The notes: generated by a model from the sequence alone, not told the origin. A stretch of DNA of 64,000 nt from an uncultured Spirochaetales bacterium (GCA_949282255.1 CASDPA010000002.1:62001-126000), one strand, 5' to 3'; positions 52,511 to 61,040 are shown, counted from the first letter of the stretch. Program-made: numbers and translations.

Positions 52511-53099
52511 GTCCCAATATTGCATATTTTTCAACAGGAATCCGAAAGCCAACTCCGCTGCCGCTTCCAATAAGGACTCCAGTTGCAACCACTTCCTGAG
52601 CCACCTTGTCTGCCAAATTGTTTCTAACCGTTATGAAAACCACATCTTTTTGTGATGAGACGGCGGAAGGCAATTTGATCTCATCCTCCCTCAAAGCAGT
52701 CCCCACTCCCTCGACAACCACAACATTATCAGCTCCTGCGACCTTTGCGGCTTTTATCAATCTGTCGGACTGTCCGCGCTCGACTATAAACTCCAAAATC
52801 TGGTAATCGGTAACCAATTCCTCCTCCTTTGCCTGTTCCTCCAACCTCTGGGCATGAGCAAGCAATACATACCCGAGACTTTTTGCTTGAGCATTAACAA
52901 CTGCAAATACAATCGATGAATCATATGCATCGATATAACAGGTCAGCACATCTATTCTTTTCATATGTGAAACCATCTTTCCACCTGTAGTCCTGGCGGA
53001 AAGAACGGTCCCTCCGGGAACTCCGATCTCCCTCAAGGCTCGCATCATTCTGAAGCTTTCACCTTTTTCAAGGATGGCGATAAGCAATCTTTTTTCCAC
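52500..53099 (-). CDS. Tandem PII-like protein
   Basis: The protein has 199 residues built from two PII-like (GlnB-fold) halves: RLLIAILEKGESFRMMRALR at the start and QILEFIVERGQSDRLIKAAK at about residue 100 are clearly repeats of each other. Each is followed by a strand-turn (GVPGGTVLSARTTGGK and GADNVVVVEGVGTAL). PII-like proteins bind nucleotides or small molecules and regulate transporters or enzymes. The start is a GTG behind CAGGAGG. It lies in the same leftward cluster as a sodium-pump decarboxylase beta subunit, separated by a terminator. Confidence 0.72.
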   Translation of the reverse strand: MEKRLLIAILEKGESFRMMRALREIGVPGGTVLSARTTGGKMVSHMKRIDVLTCYIDAYDSSIVFAVVNAQAKSLGYVLLAHAQRLEEQAKEEELVTDYQILEFIVERGQSDRLIKAAKVAGADNVVVVEGVGTALREDEIKLPSAVSSQKDVVFITVRNNLADKVAQEVVATGVLIGSGSGVGFRIPVEKYAILGQKR

Positions 53100-53194
53100 C
53101 CAAAAAACCTCCTGGCAAGATAAAACCATCTTCCAGCCGGAATGCTTGATCCGACCTTGAAGATATTATAATACCCATAAAATATGTAAAGAAA

Positions 53195-53247
53195 CAAAAA
53201 AATCCCCGAATGAGTAAAAAACGCGGTTGCGCATATCTCTTCGGGGA
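53195..53247 (-). terminator. Terminator after the sodium-pump genes
   Basis: On the minus strand CCCCGAA and TTCGGGG (53240-53246 and 53204-53210) enclose a 29-base segment with an inner GCG/CGC stem, followed by seven T. The PII-like gene beyond probably has its own promoter. Confidence 0.75.
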
Positions 53248-53272
53248 AATATTTTTAAATTAAAGTATTAAA

Positions 53273-53410
53273 CTACTTATCTTGGTCCTTGTTCTTATTG
53301 GTCAGGCCATTGAGAACCAAAAGGACGACGAACAGTATTCCGAGTCCAAGTGCCAGCAACCCCCAGCTTCTGAGGGCAATCATCACAACACCAAGAAATG
53401 AAACATCCAT
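53273..53410 (-). CDS. Small membrane protein, probable gamma-like subunit
   Basis: A 45-residue protein beginning MDVSFLGVVMIALRSWGLLA, with one hydrophobic helix continuing to VVLLVLNGL and a charged tail TNKNKDQDK. The AAGGAGG ribosome site is strong. It lies 10 bases after the sodium-pump beta gene, the position of the small OadG-like gamma subunit that stabilises the decarboxylase complex. The sequence is too short to confirm. It shares its terminator with the beta gene. Confidence 0.7.
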   Translation of the reverse strand: MDVSFLGVVMIALRSWGLLALGLGILFVVLLVLNGLTNKNKDQDK

Positions 53411-53420
53411 GATTTCCTCC

Positions 53421-54515
53421 TTACATCAAAGGCAGGATTTGCGATAATAGCAATCCGCCGGCAAGCACACTTCCAATCTGACCAGAGACATTCGCTCCCA
53501 ATGCAAAAGGAAGAAGATGATTCTGCTTGTCCGCTTCAATCCCAACCTTCTGCACAACGCGGCTGCTCATCGGGAAAGCGGATATTCCAGCTCCTCCTAT
53601 CAGCGGATTGATCCTCTTATCCTTCTTTAAAAAGAGGTTCGCAATCTTAATGAACACAACACCGCAAGCAGTATCGAAAATGAAAGCCACAAGCCCGAAT
53701 CCCATAATCATTATGGTCTCAAATTGCAAAAGCTTCTCACCTGACATCTGCGGAGCGATTGCAAGACCGAGAAGAAGGGTGATAAGTGGACTGAGCACAT
53801 TCTGGGCGGCAAGGGAAAGCGAATCCAGAACACCGCACTCCCTTAGGAGATTTCCAAACATCAGCATTCCAACCAGCGCTGCCGAATCCGGTGCAATCGT
53901 TCCACATACTATAGTGGTTATGATCGGAAATAGTATCCTCGTGGTCTTACTTACAGCCTTGGCACTGTAATGCATCCTTATGCATCTCTCTTTTTTCGTC
54001 GTTGTCATCCTCAACACAACCGGCTGGATGATCGGAACAAGCGCCATATAGCAATAAGCGACAACAAGTATTGCCGGAACATAATTGCTCATCAGCCTTT
54101 GGCTGACCAATATTGCCGTAGGACCATCTGCCGCACCGATGATGCCGATGCTGGCCGCATCGTTGAGAGGGAAGCCTAGAGCGGAGGCTATTGCCATGGA
54201 AATGAAAATGCCACCCTGACCTGCCGCTCCGATGAAAATGAGCCAAGGCTTGGAAAGCACAGGTCCGAAATCGATCATAGCACCGATGCCGATGAAAAGA
54301 AGCAGCGGGAACACCTCCGCTTCAGCGATGCCAACGTTGAAAAGCCAGGCAAGGATACCATGACCCTCTGCAATCACAGACCCGGGCAAATTGACCAAAA
54401 TAGCCCCGAATCCCATCGGAAGAAGAAGAGTTGGTTCCATATTCTTCCTGATTGCAAGATAGATCAAAATCAATCCCACACCTATCATTATGATTTGACT
54501 TGCTAATTCGTTCAT
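53421..54515 (-). CDS. Sodium-pump decarboxylase beta subunit
   Basis: A 364-residue membrane protein, the OadB/GcdB/MmdB carboxybiotin decarboxylase that pumps sodium. Signature parts are LLLFIGIGAMIDFGPVLSKP, GIIGAADGPTAILVSQRL (with the key Asp), LRECGVLDSLS and GGAGISAFPMSSRVVQ. About nine to eleven helices are visible. Which partner (oxaloacetate, glutaconyl or methylmalonyl) is unknown because alpha subunit and biotin carrier are not in the window. A 45-residue helix protein and, beyond a terminator, a tandem PII-like protein follow. Confidence 0.92.
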   Translation of the reverse strand: MNELASQIIMIGVGLILIYLAIRKNMEPTLLLPMGFGAILVNLPGSVIAEGHGILAWLFNVGIAEAEVFPLLLFIGIGAMIDFGPVLSKPWLIFIGAAGQGGIFISMAIASALGFPLNDAASIGIIGAADGPTAILVSQRLMSNYVPAILVVAYCYMALVPIIQPVVLRMTTTKKERCIRMHYSAKAVSKTTRILFPIITTIVCGTIAPDSAALVGMLMFGNLLRECGVLDSLSLAAQNVLSPLITLLLGLAIAPQMSGEKLLQFETIMIMGFGLVAFIFDTACGVVFIKIANLFLKKDKRINPLIGGAGISAFPMSSRVVQKVGIEADKQNHLLPFALGANVSGQIGSVLAGGLLLSQILPLM

Positions 54516-54612
54516 ACGCCCATGATACCTGTCTTTACATATTATTTCTAGATGAACGAAATTTAAAAATTATGTATAATTTTATAATTCAAAAAAAAAT
54601 TAAAAATTTTTC

Positions 54613-54641
54613 TTGACGACACAATTAAACCGATTTAACAT
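54613..54641 (+). promoter_or_regulatory. Promoter of the maltodextrin-type operon
   Basis: TTGACG and TAACAT are 17 bases apart; the first operator overlaps spacer and -10 box. Confidence 0.65.
54625..54638 (+). promoter_or_regulatory. LacI-type operator 1
   Basis: TTAAACCGATTTAA is a near-perfect 14-base palindrome centred on CG, as bound by LacI-family regulators, and lies over the promoter. A LacI-type gene lies in the same operon. Confidence 0.6.
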
Positions 54642-54658
54642 AAATTCAGAAAAGGTTA

Positions 54659-54672
54659 TTTAACCGATTAAA
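54659..54672 (+). promoter_or_regulatory. LacI-type operator 2
   Basis: TTTAACCGATTAAA has the same form as operator 1, 34 bases downstream (centre to centre), inside the leader. A perfect palindrome AGGCTTAAGCCT (54684-54695) lies between it and the ribosome site. Confidence 0.6.
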
Positions 54673-54710
54673 CAGTTATTCTAAGGCTTAAGCCTCAAAA
54701 GGAGAAAAAC

Positions 54711-56045
54711 ATGAAAAAAGCTCTGAGTATCGTACTAATCGCCTTACTCGCAGTTACCGGTGTTTTCGCAAATGGATCATCGGAATCTTCCTCCGCCTCA
54801 ACAGGAGAAGTTTATTTCCTAAACTTCAAACCAGAAATCGCTCAGGTATACACAGATGTTGTTGCCCCGGCATTTGAAGCGGAAACAGGAATCAAGCTCA
54901 AGGTTGTCACAGCGGCCTCCAACACCTATGAACAGACACTCAGGAGTGAGATCGTAAAAAGCAATCCTCCTGTAATTTTCCAAACGAACGGCCCTGTCGG
55001 AGTAAGGAATTTCGCAGATTACGTCGCACCTCTTGAAAACACAGAATTTTATAATCTTCTCGCTGACAAGAGCATGGCCATAGACCTTGACGGTCATGTT
55101 GTTGCAATACCATATGCTGTTGAAGGGTATGGAATCATCTATAACGACAAGATCATGAGGGATTATTTCGCACTTCCGAATCCTGTTGTATCTTCCATGG
55201 ATGAAGTGAACAATTTCGAGACCCTTAAGGCACTTGTTGAGGACATGACTGCCAAGAAGTCCCAGCTTGGCATCCAGGGAGTATTTGCTTCCACCTCAAT
55301 GGCCCCTGGAACGGATTGGAGATGGCAGACCCACCTTTTCAACCCGGTTCTCTGGGCAGAATTCGGCAGCAGGCTCAATGCAGTTGAAGCCACATCCCTT
55401 GATTTCACTTATAATGAGAACTATAAGCAGCTTTTCGATCTTTATCTTGACAACAGCCTCACAGCAAAGGGCCTTGTTGCCGCAAAGACAGACAGCGACA
55501 GCATGGCTGAATTCGCTCTTGGTCAGTGCGCCATGGTTCAGAATGGAAACTGGGCTGCCGCACAGATTTTGGGAGTTGCCGGAAATGTCGTAGCAAGTGA
55601 AGACATCAAGTTCCTCCCGCTTTACATGGGCTTGGATAATGAAGAGAGCTATGGACTCAACATCGGAACCGAAAACTACCTCTGCATAAACAAGATGGCA
55701 AGCGCTGAGGCACAGGCCAACGCAGATAAGTTCCTCACATGGCTCTATTCTTCCGAAACAGGAAAGAAGATCGTCACCAACGACCTGATGTTCATCACTC
55801 CGTTCAATTCGTTCTCTTCTGACGAGGTTCCAAACGATCCTCTCGCCAAGGAAGTGAACCGCTGGATGACAAAAGACGGAATCAAGAGCGTCGATTGGGT
55901 GTTCCAGGGAATTCCTTCAGAACAGTGGAAGTCTGATTTCGGTGGTGCGTTGCTCCAGTACATCAACGGTTCCTGCGCTTGGTCCGATGTCGTAAAGACA
56001 TGTCAGGATTCCTGGGCAAGGGAAGCCAAACTTACCGGAAGATAA
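54711..56045 (+). CDS. Sugar ABC transporter substrate-binding protein (MalE-type)
   Basis: An extracytoplasmic receptor of 444 residues. The signal peptide ends in FANGSSES (cleavage after Ala20), typical of Sphaerochaeta-type binding proteins. VVAPAFEAETGIKLKVVTAA and AIPYAVEGYGIIYNDKIM are the cluster B sugar-binding marks; the C-terminus WSDVVKTCQDSWAREAKL is also typical. Partner permeases and malQ point to maltodextrins or another alpha-glucan. Its promoter carries two operators. A terminator-like hairpin follows before the permease. Confidence 0.87.
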   Translation: MKKALSIVLIALLAVTGVFANGSSESSSASTGEVYFLNFKPEIAQVYTDVVAPAFEAETGIKLKVVTAASNTYEQTLRSEIVKSNPPVIFQTNGPVGVRNFADYVAPLENTEFYNLLADKSMAIDLDGHVVAIPYAVEGYGIIYNDKIMRDYFALPNPVVSSMDEVNNFETLKALVEDMTAKKSQLGIQGVFASTSMAPGTDWRWQTHLFNPVLWAEFGSRLNAVEATSLDFTYNENYKQLFDLYLDNSLTAKGLVAAKTDSDSMAEFALGQCAMVQNGNWAAAQILGVAGNVVASEDIKFLPLYMGLDNEESYGLNIGTENYLCINKMASAEAQANADKFLTWLYSSETGKKIVTNDLMFITPFNSFSSDEVPNDPLAKEVNRWMTKDGIKSVDWVFQGIPSEQWKSDFGGALLQYINGSCAWSDVVKTCQDSWAREAKLTGR

Positions 56046-56064
56046 TCGTTAACCAAAATTTTAC

Positions 56065-56103
56065 GGCCGTCTATTTCAATAATGCGGAAGGACGGCCTTT
56101 TTT
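56065..56103 (+). terminator. Intra-operon terminator-like hairpin
   Basis: GGCCGTC and GACGGCC (56065-56071 and 56091-56097) enclose 19 bases and are followed by six T. It lies between receptor and permease genes and probably lets partial read-through set a high receptor-to-permease ratio. Confidence 0.75.
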
Positions 56104-56115
56104 AAAGAGGATATT

Positions 56116-56961
56116 ATGGAAAAGAGTCTGAAAAAATATTTTCCACTTTTTGCACTTCCGGCCCTCATTTGCTTTTCACTGGCATTCCTCATCCCGATGA
56201 TCTGGGGCCTGATTCTTTCATTTTGTGAATTTTCGACGATCACAAATGCCAGCTTTGTGGGTTTGAGAAACTATCTCGATGCTTTCAGAATCGACAATTA
56301 CTTCACCCATTCCTTTTGGTTCACACTGGCTTTTACCGTTGTATCAGTCATAACAATAAATGTTTTTGCCTTCACGTTTGCCATGCTGCTTACACGCAAC
56401 ATTCCAGGGACAAATGCATTCAGAACAATATTCTTCATGCCAAACCTTATCGGCGGAATCGTATTGGGATATGTATGGCAGGGCATAATCAACGGTGTGC
56501 TTTTCTATTTTGAAAAAACTTTGCTGATTAATCCGGACTATGGTTTTTGGGGACTTGTGATTCTCATGAACTGGCAAAATGTCGGTTACATGATGGTGAT
56601 CTACATTGCAGCCATCCAGAACATACCCACAGATATGCTTGAGGCTGCGGCTATAGACGGTGCAAATTCACGGACAACTCTTTTCAAGATCGTGATTCCG
56701 GCAGTGATGCCAAGCATCACAATCTGTCTGTTCATGACCATCACAAACGGCTTCAAGCTGTTTGACCAGAACCTCGCACTTACAGCAGGCCAGCCTGCAA
56801 GACAGACAGAGATGATGGCGCTCAACATCTATCAGACCTTCTATAACCGCCCTGGATTTGAAGGGGTTGGACAGGCGAAGGCCGTGATATTCACATTGAT
56901 TGTAGCTGTGATAGCACTCTTGCAGCTGTTCATAACAAGAAGAAAGGAGTATGAAAACTAA
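56116..56961 (+). CDS. Sugar ABC transporter permease (MalF/UgpA type)
   Basis: A 281-residue permease with about six helices. The EAA loop is LEAAAIDGANSRTTLFKIVIP, and NLIGGIVLGYVWQGIINGVL and LMNWQNVGYMMVIYIAAIQ are typical of the family. Its gene starts 12 bases after the terminator-like hairpin with an AAAGAGGA site and shares one base with the next permease (TAATG). Confidence 0.9.
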   Translation: MEKSLKKYFPLFALPALICFSLAFLIPMIWGLILSFCEFSTITNASFVGLRNYLDAFRIDNYFTHSFWFTLAFTVVSVITINVFAFTFAMLLTRNIPGTNAFRTIFFMPNLIGGIVLGYVWQGIINGVLFYFEKTLLINPDYGFWGLVILMNWQNVGYMMVIYIAAIQNIPTDMLEAAAIDGANSRTTLFKIVIPAVMPSITICLFMTITNGFKLFDQNLALTAGQPARQTEMMALNIYQTFYNRPGFEGVGQAKAVIFTLIVAVIALLQLFITRRKEYEN

Positions 56962-57800
56962 TGGCACAGGTAGGTAACAAATATACAAAATGGATCATGC
57001 TTGCAATCCTTATCGTAGTTGCCGCATTCATCCTCTTTCCAGTATTGATCGTAGTTTACAATTCCTTCAAGGGAACGCTTTTTGTAAGCAACAATCTTTT
57101 TGCACTTCCCAATTCACAGTCATTCGTGAGTTTCTCCAACTATACAGGTGGAATTGCAAGGATAAATTTCTTCAGCGCTTTCGGGTATTCGCTTTGGATC
57201 ACAGTATCATCAGTGATCTTCATCCTTCTTCTGACCAGCATGCTTGCCTGGTACATCACAAGAGTTAAGGGCGGATTTACCAAAGGGATATACTATCTTC
57301 TGGTGATTTCCATGATTGTGCCCTTCCAGATGGTGATGTTCACAATGAGTAAATTTGCAAACATGATCCATCTGGACAACCCGGTAGGAATCATCGTACT
57401 TTACGTTGGATTTGGATGCGGACTCTCCACATTCATGTTCTCCGGTTTCATCAAGAGCATTCCTATCGCACTTGAGGAAGCTGCAATGATCGATGGTGCG
57501 AATCCTCCGAGGACCTTCTTCAGCGTGGTGCTTCCAATGCTTAAATCCACAGCCATCACAATTGCAATACTGCAGACAATGTGGGTTTGGAACGACTATC
57601 TGATGCCGTACCTTGTAATCGGAACCGAATACAGGACGATCCCTGTCGCCATCCAATATCTCAGAGGCGGTTATGGTTCCATCGACTGGGGCTACATGAT
57701 GGCGATGCTGGTCCTTGCAATGCTTCCCGTCATAATATTCTATCTTGCATGTCAGAAACATATCATCAAGGGAGTTTTGGCAGGAGCTGTAAAAGGTTAA
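56961..57800 (+). CDS. Sugar ABC transporter permease (MalG type)
   Basis: The second permease, 279 residues, about six helices. MIVPFQMVMFTMSKFANMIH, the EAA loop ALEEAAMIDGANPPRTFFSV and TMWVWNDYLMPYLVI are the MalG-type marks. No ATP-binding subunit gene is in this operon; a shared MsmK-type ATPase elsewhere is likely (inference). The LacI-type gene follows after 24 bases. Confidence 0.9.
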   Translation: MAQVGNKYTKWIMLAILIVVAAFILFPVLIVVYNSFKGTLFVSNNLFALPNSQSFVSFSNYTGGIARINFFSAFGYSLWITVSSVIFILLLTSMLAWYITRVKGGFTKGIYYLLVISMIVPFQMVMFTMSKFANMIHLDNPVGIIVLYVGFGCGLSTFMFSGFIKSIPIALEEAAMIDGANPPRTFFSVVLPMLKSTAITIAILQTMWVWNDYLMPYLVIGTEYRTIPVAIQYLRGGYGSIDWGYMMAMLVLAMLPVIIFYLACQKHIIKGVLAGAVKG

Positions 57801-57824
57801 GCATTTTGTTTTATGGAGGGCTTT

Positions 57825-58874
57825 ATGAAAGGAAAGAGAACGACAATGGCAGATATAGCGCAGAAAAGCGGTTACAGCAAAGCGGCCGTGTCTTTTGCTT
57901 TTAACGAGCCCCAGAAAATCAGTAAGGAAGCCTATGACAAAATAATGGCTGTGGCGAACGAGTTGGATTATGTTCCGGATCCCATGGCCAGAAACCTTTC
58001 CATTGGGAAGCATATGGTCATTGGCTTCCTTCTGCCCCAAAAGCTGGAATTCAGTATGAACAATCCCTACACTGTCGGCGTCATCCGCGGAATCGGCGAA
58101 ATATGTGAGGAGCATGGGTATACCTTGAACTTGATCCCTCCCCTTCATTCATCGATACCCGAGGCGGTGAAAAAAGCCATGGTAGATGGAATAATAACAA
58201 TGGGCTTGACAGTGGATTTAGGCATCCAGGATGTACTAAGGCAGCGTCATATGCCTGTTGTAACCATCGATGGAGCTGCATCCGAAGGGGTTGCCAGCGT
58301 CAACATAGATGATGAGAAAGCGGCTCATGATATCATGACAGCCGCACTAAAAAAAGGGCATAGGGATTTTGCAATAATCAGCCTGAGCAAAGATGCGTAT
58401 GCAAAAACAGGAAACAACAGGCTCACAACATCGCGCAAGAGGTTCATCGGATACGAACGGGCATTAAGGAATTATGGGCTCAAAATAGAGGATATGCTGC
58501 TATTGACAAGCGAGCCGACTTTTGAAGAAGGGCTTAAATGTGCTGATGAGATATTCAATAATACGGACAGGAAAGTTACATGCATTGTGTGTATGGCGGA
58601 TATCATCGCACTTGGCGTAATGAAGAAAGCCATGGAAAAAAAGATTGTTATACCTGACGACTGCTCCATAATAGGATTCGATGGCATTGCAGATTCGCAA
58701 AACATGTTCCTTCCATTGACAACAATCGAACAACCTGCAGAAACAAAAGGCAAAGTTGCGGCTCAGGCGCTTTTCAACATCATAAACGCACCAGATAGTG
58801 CAGGTAGCATACAACATATGGTGCCATATAGATTTATTGAAAATATGACGCTTAGTCAAAGGAAAAATCGATGA
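57825..58874 (+). CDS. LacI-family transcriptional regulator
   Basis: A 349-residue regulator with the N-terminal helix-turn-helix TMADIAQKSGYSKAAVSFAF (7-26) and a hinge helix near MARNLSIG. The periplasmic-binding-protein-like ligand domain has SVNIDDEKAAHDIM, and CSIIGFDGIADSQ leads into LTTIEQPAETKGKVAAQAL near the end. It should bind the two CG-centred operators upstream of the binding-protein gene. I start at MKGKRT, after GGAGGG. The gene overlaps malQ by 4 bases, so the regulator sits in the operon it controls. Confidence 0.88.
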   Translation: MKGKRTTMADIAQKSGYSKAAVSFAFNEPQKISKEAYDKIMAVANELDYVPDPMARNLSIGKHMVIGFLLPQKLEFSMNNPYTVGVIRGIGEICEEHGYTLNLIPPLHSSIPEAVKKAMVDGIITMGLTVDLGIQDVLRQRHMPVVTIDGAASEGVASVNIDDEKAAHDIMTAALKKGHRDFAIISLSKDAYAKTGNNRLTTSRKRFIGYERALRNYGLKIEDMLLLTSEPTFEEGLKCADEIFNNTDRKVTCIVCMADIIALGVMKKAMEKKIVIPDDCSIIGFDGIADSQNMFLPLTTIEQPAETKGKVAAQALFNIINAPDSAGSIQHMVPYRFIENMTLSQRKNR

Positions 58875-60400
58875 ATATAGAAAAAGCAAGATACTCAGGA
58901 ATACTGATGCATATAACAAGCCTGCCCTCCGAATACGGGATCGGGGACCTTGGAAAACAGGCATATGATTTTGCAGACGATCTGAAAAAGACCGGAGCAA
59001 CCCTTTGGCAGATCCTCCCACTCGGCCCGACCGGGTATGGCAACAGCCCATATGCCCCGAGATCGAGCTTTGCAGCAAATGAGCTTCTCATTTCCCCTGC
59101 CCTGCTTTTGGAGGACGGATATCTAACTGAGGACGATTTGAAAAACATTCCATCATTTTCACCTGTAAAAGTGGAATTTGAAAAGGTCATTTCATGGAAG
59201 CTCCCTCTGCTCAAGAAAGCGGCTAAAAATTTCCTCATTCAAAAGAAAGAGGATAAAAAATATTCAGCATTCAAGAAGAAGTCTGCTTACTGGCTCTCCG
59301 ACTACGCCACATTCATGGTCCTTTACGAAAAGTATCAGGATGCGAGATGGATGACCAAATGGGATGAAAAGGAAGCCCGCAGGGACAAGGCCACGCTTGA
59401 TAACATCAGAAAGGCCAAAAAGGATGAGATAGAAATCTTCATGGCTCTTCAATACCTGTTTGAAAAGCAGTGGGCAGGCTTGAAGGAATATGTCAACTCA
59501 TTAGGAATAAAGTTTATCGGTGACATTCCTATTTTTGTAGGAGCGGACAGTGCAGATACATGGAGCCATATCGAGCTGTTCAAAACCGATGAAGAAGGAC
59601 ATTATAGCGCAGTATCGGGTGTTCCACCTGATAATTTCAGTGCAACAGGGCAGTTATGGGGAAATCCTGTCTACGATTGGAAAAAGAACGCCGAATCGGG
59701 CTATGAATGGTGGATTAAAAGACTTGAAAGAGAGCTTGAGCTTGTGGATGTGCTCAGAATCGACCATTTCAGAGGATTCGACGCCTATTATGAAATCAAG
59801 GCAGGAAGCCTGACAGCGGAAAATGGCAAGTGGACAAAAGCTCCAGGAAAAGAGTTTTTCAAGAGTGTAAAAAAAGAGCTTGGAGATGTGAGCATCATTG
59901 CGGAAGACCTCGGGCTTATGACAAAGAGTGTGGAAAAGCTTCGGGATTCAAACGGTTTTCCGGGCATGAAGATCGCACAGTTCGGATTCACAGTGCTTCG
60001 TGACGGTTCATTCAATCCCTATGACACCTTCCTCCCCCACAACTACAGCTCGAATTTCGTTGCATACACGGGCACTCACGACAACGACACGACTCTGGGT
60101 TGGTATCAGGGCCTTAGTGAGCAGGAAAAAGACAAGGTCAGAAGATATCTGTCCTCTGATGACCATGATATCGTATGGGCGCTTATAAGGGCTGTAATGT
60201 TGAGCCATGCGGATTATGCAATAATCCCAATGCAGGACCTGCTTGAATTGGACGGAAATGCCAGGATGAATTTTCCTAGTACCTGCAACGACAAGAACTG
60301 GGCGTGGAAGATGGAAGCTGGAGCATTCTCAGAATACCGCATAGGCCGTTTTAAGGACTTGGTTCATCTCAGTGGAAGAAATGGGATCATATTGAATTGA
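58871..60400 (+). CDS. malQ: 4-alpha-glucanotransferase
   Basis: This GH77 disproportionating enzyme moves maltosyl units between maltodextrins. The start YSGILMHITSLPSEYGIGDL and ILPLGPTGYGNSPY are typical. The nucleophile stretch is VLRIDHFRGFDAYYEI and the acid is IIAEDLGLM; the third carboxylate is YTGTHDNDTTLGW. Length 509 residues, the bacterial DPE1 size. It is the last gene of the sugar operon and points to maltodextrin as the imported sugar. Confidence 0.95.
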   Translation: MNIEKARYSGILMHITSLPSEYGIGDLGKQAYDFADDLKKTGATLWQILPLGPTGYGNSPYAPRSSFAANELLISPALLLEDGYLTEDDLKNIPSFSPVKVEFEKVISWKLPLLKKAAKNFLIQKKEDKKYSAFKKKSAYWLSDYATFMVLYEKYQDARWMTKWDEKEARRDKATLDNIRKAKKDEIEIFMALQYLFEKQWAGLKEYVNSLGIKFIGDIPIFVGADSADTWSHIELFKTDEEGHYSAVSGVPPDNFSATGQLWGNPVYDWKKNAESGYEWWIKRLERELELVDVLRIDHFRGFDAYYEIKAGSLTAENGKWTKAPGKEFFKSVKKELGDVSIIAEDLGLMTKSVEKLRDSNGFPGMKIAQFGFTVLRDGSFNPYDTFLPHNYSSNFVAYTGTHDNDTTLGWYQGLSEQEKDKVRRYLSSDDHDIVWALIRAVMLSHADYAIIPMQDLLELDGNARMNFPSTCNDKNWAWKMEAGAFSEYRIGRFKDLVHLSGRNGIILN

Positions 60401-60426
60401 CTTCAGACTGACGCTTAGTGTCATTC

Positions 60427-60459
60427 ACCGGTACAGGAGATCATCTTGTACCGGTTTTT
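60427..60459 (+). terminator. Terminator of the maltodextrin-type operon
   Basis: ACCGGTACA and TGTACCGGT form a 9-bp stem around an 11-base loop, followed by five T. Confidence 0.88.
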
Positions 60460-60600
60460 AATTTGGATTTATGAAATTTCCAAGCCATTTTGAAGGTCAA
60501 TGTTTTTACCTTTGAAGAAGAACACCCTCATACGGTATTAATAGAATTCATTTTTATTGAAACCATTTTTAAGCTTTTAACGTCTTTTCTGATATATGGC

Positions 60601-60630
60601 TTGACACACCGAAAAAAAAAATAGGATATT
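60601..60630 (+). promoter_or_regulatory. Promoter of the ArsR-type gene
   Basis: TTGACA and GATATT are 18 bases apart, immediately before the first inverted repeat. Confidence 0.55.
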
Positions 60631-60631
60631 T

Positions 60632-60651
60632 ATATCAAAAAAATTTGATAT
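60632..60651 (+). promoter_or_regulatory. ArsR-type operator 1
   Basis: ATATCAAA and TTTGATAT form a perfect inverted repeat with a 4-base A spacer, at the transcript start of the ArsR-type gene. This spacing is typical of ArsR-family sites. Confidence 0.65.
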
Positions 60652-60662
60652 GAGGCATTGCT

Positions 60663-60950
60663 GTGGATACATCCTATGAGGAACAGGCGAAAATATTCAA
60701 GGCTTTCAGCGATTCCAAACGGCTTGCGATTTTGGAGCAATTGAGAAGTGGTGAAAAATGCGCCTGCATACTGCTTGATAAGCTTGATCTCACGCAATCA
60801 GGGCTTTCTTACCACATGAAGGTTCTTTGCGAATCCGGTATTGTTTCCAGCAGACAGGAAGGGAAATGGATACATTATAGCCTCAGTGCCACAGGCCGTG
60901 AAGCAGCAATCGCCCTCCTTAAAAAGATCGCCACACCTGACACAGAATAA
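60663..60950 (+). CDS. ArsR/SmtB-family metalloregulator
   Basis: A 95-residue winged-helix repressor. EEQAKIFKAFSDSKRLAILE is the family start, and KCACILLDKLDLTQSGLSYH includes the CxC metal-binding pair (Cys33, Cys35, as in ELCVCDL of ArsR) plus the recognition helix. GKWIHYSLS is the wing. It should repress its own gene and the permease operon until it binds a metalloid or thiophilic metal. The start is GTG after TGAGG. Confidence 0.88.
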   Translation: MDTSYEEQAKIFKAFSDSKRLAILEQLRSGEKCACILLDKLDLTQSGLSYHMKVLCESGIVSSRQEGKWIHYSLSATGREAAIALLKKIATPDTE

Positions 60951-60990
60951 AATTAATGCAATCACATGAGTGCATGTTTTTTGTGGCAAT

Positions 60991-61010
60991 ACATCAAATT
61001 TTTTTGATAT
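60991..61010 (+). promoter_or_regulatory. ArsR-type operator 2
   Basis: ACATCAAA and TTTGATAT with a 4-base T spacer repeat the operator before arsR (one base different), in front of the permease gene. Confidence 0.6.
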
Positions 61011-61040
61011 GAATAGCTTTACAGGAAAGGAGCAATGGAT

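Noticed and set aside
57210-58148. A 312-codon open frame on the minus strand
   Set aside because: It runs antisense to the permease and LacI-type genes, is Cys/His-rich without any domain, and has no ribosome site: a shadow of real genes.
60410-60424. Shared TGACGCTTAGT at the lacI end and after malQ as a functional repeat
   Set aside because: One copy is inside coding sequence and only 11 bases agree; chance is likely.
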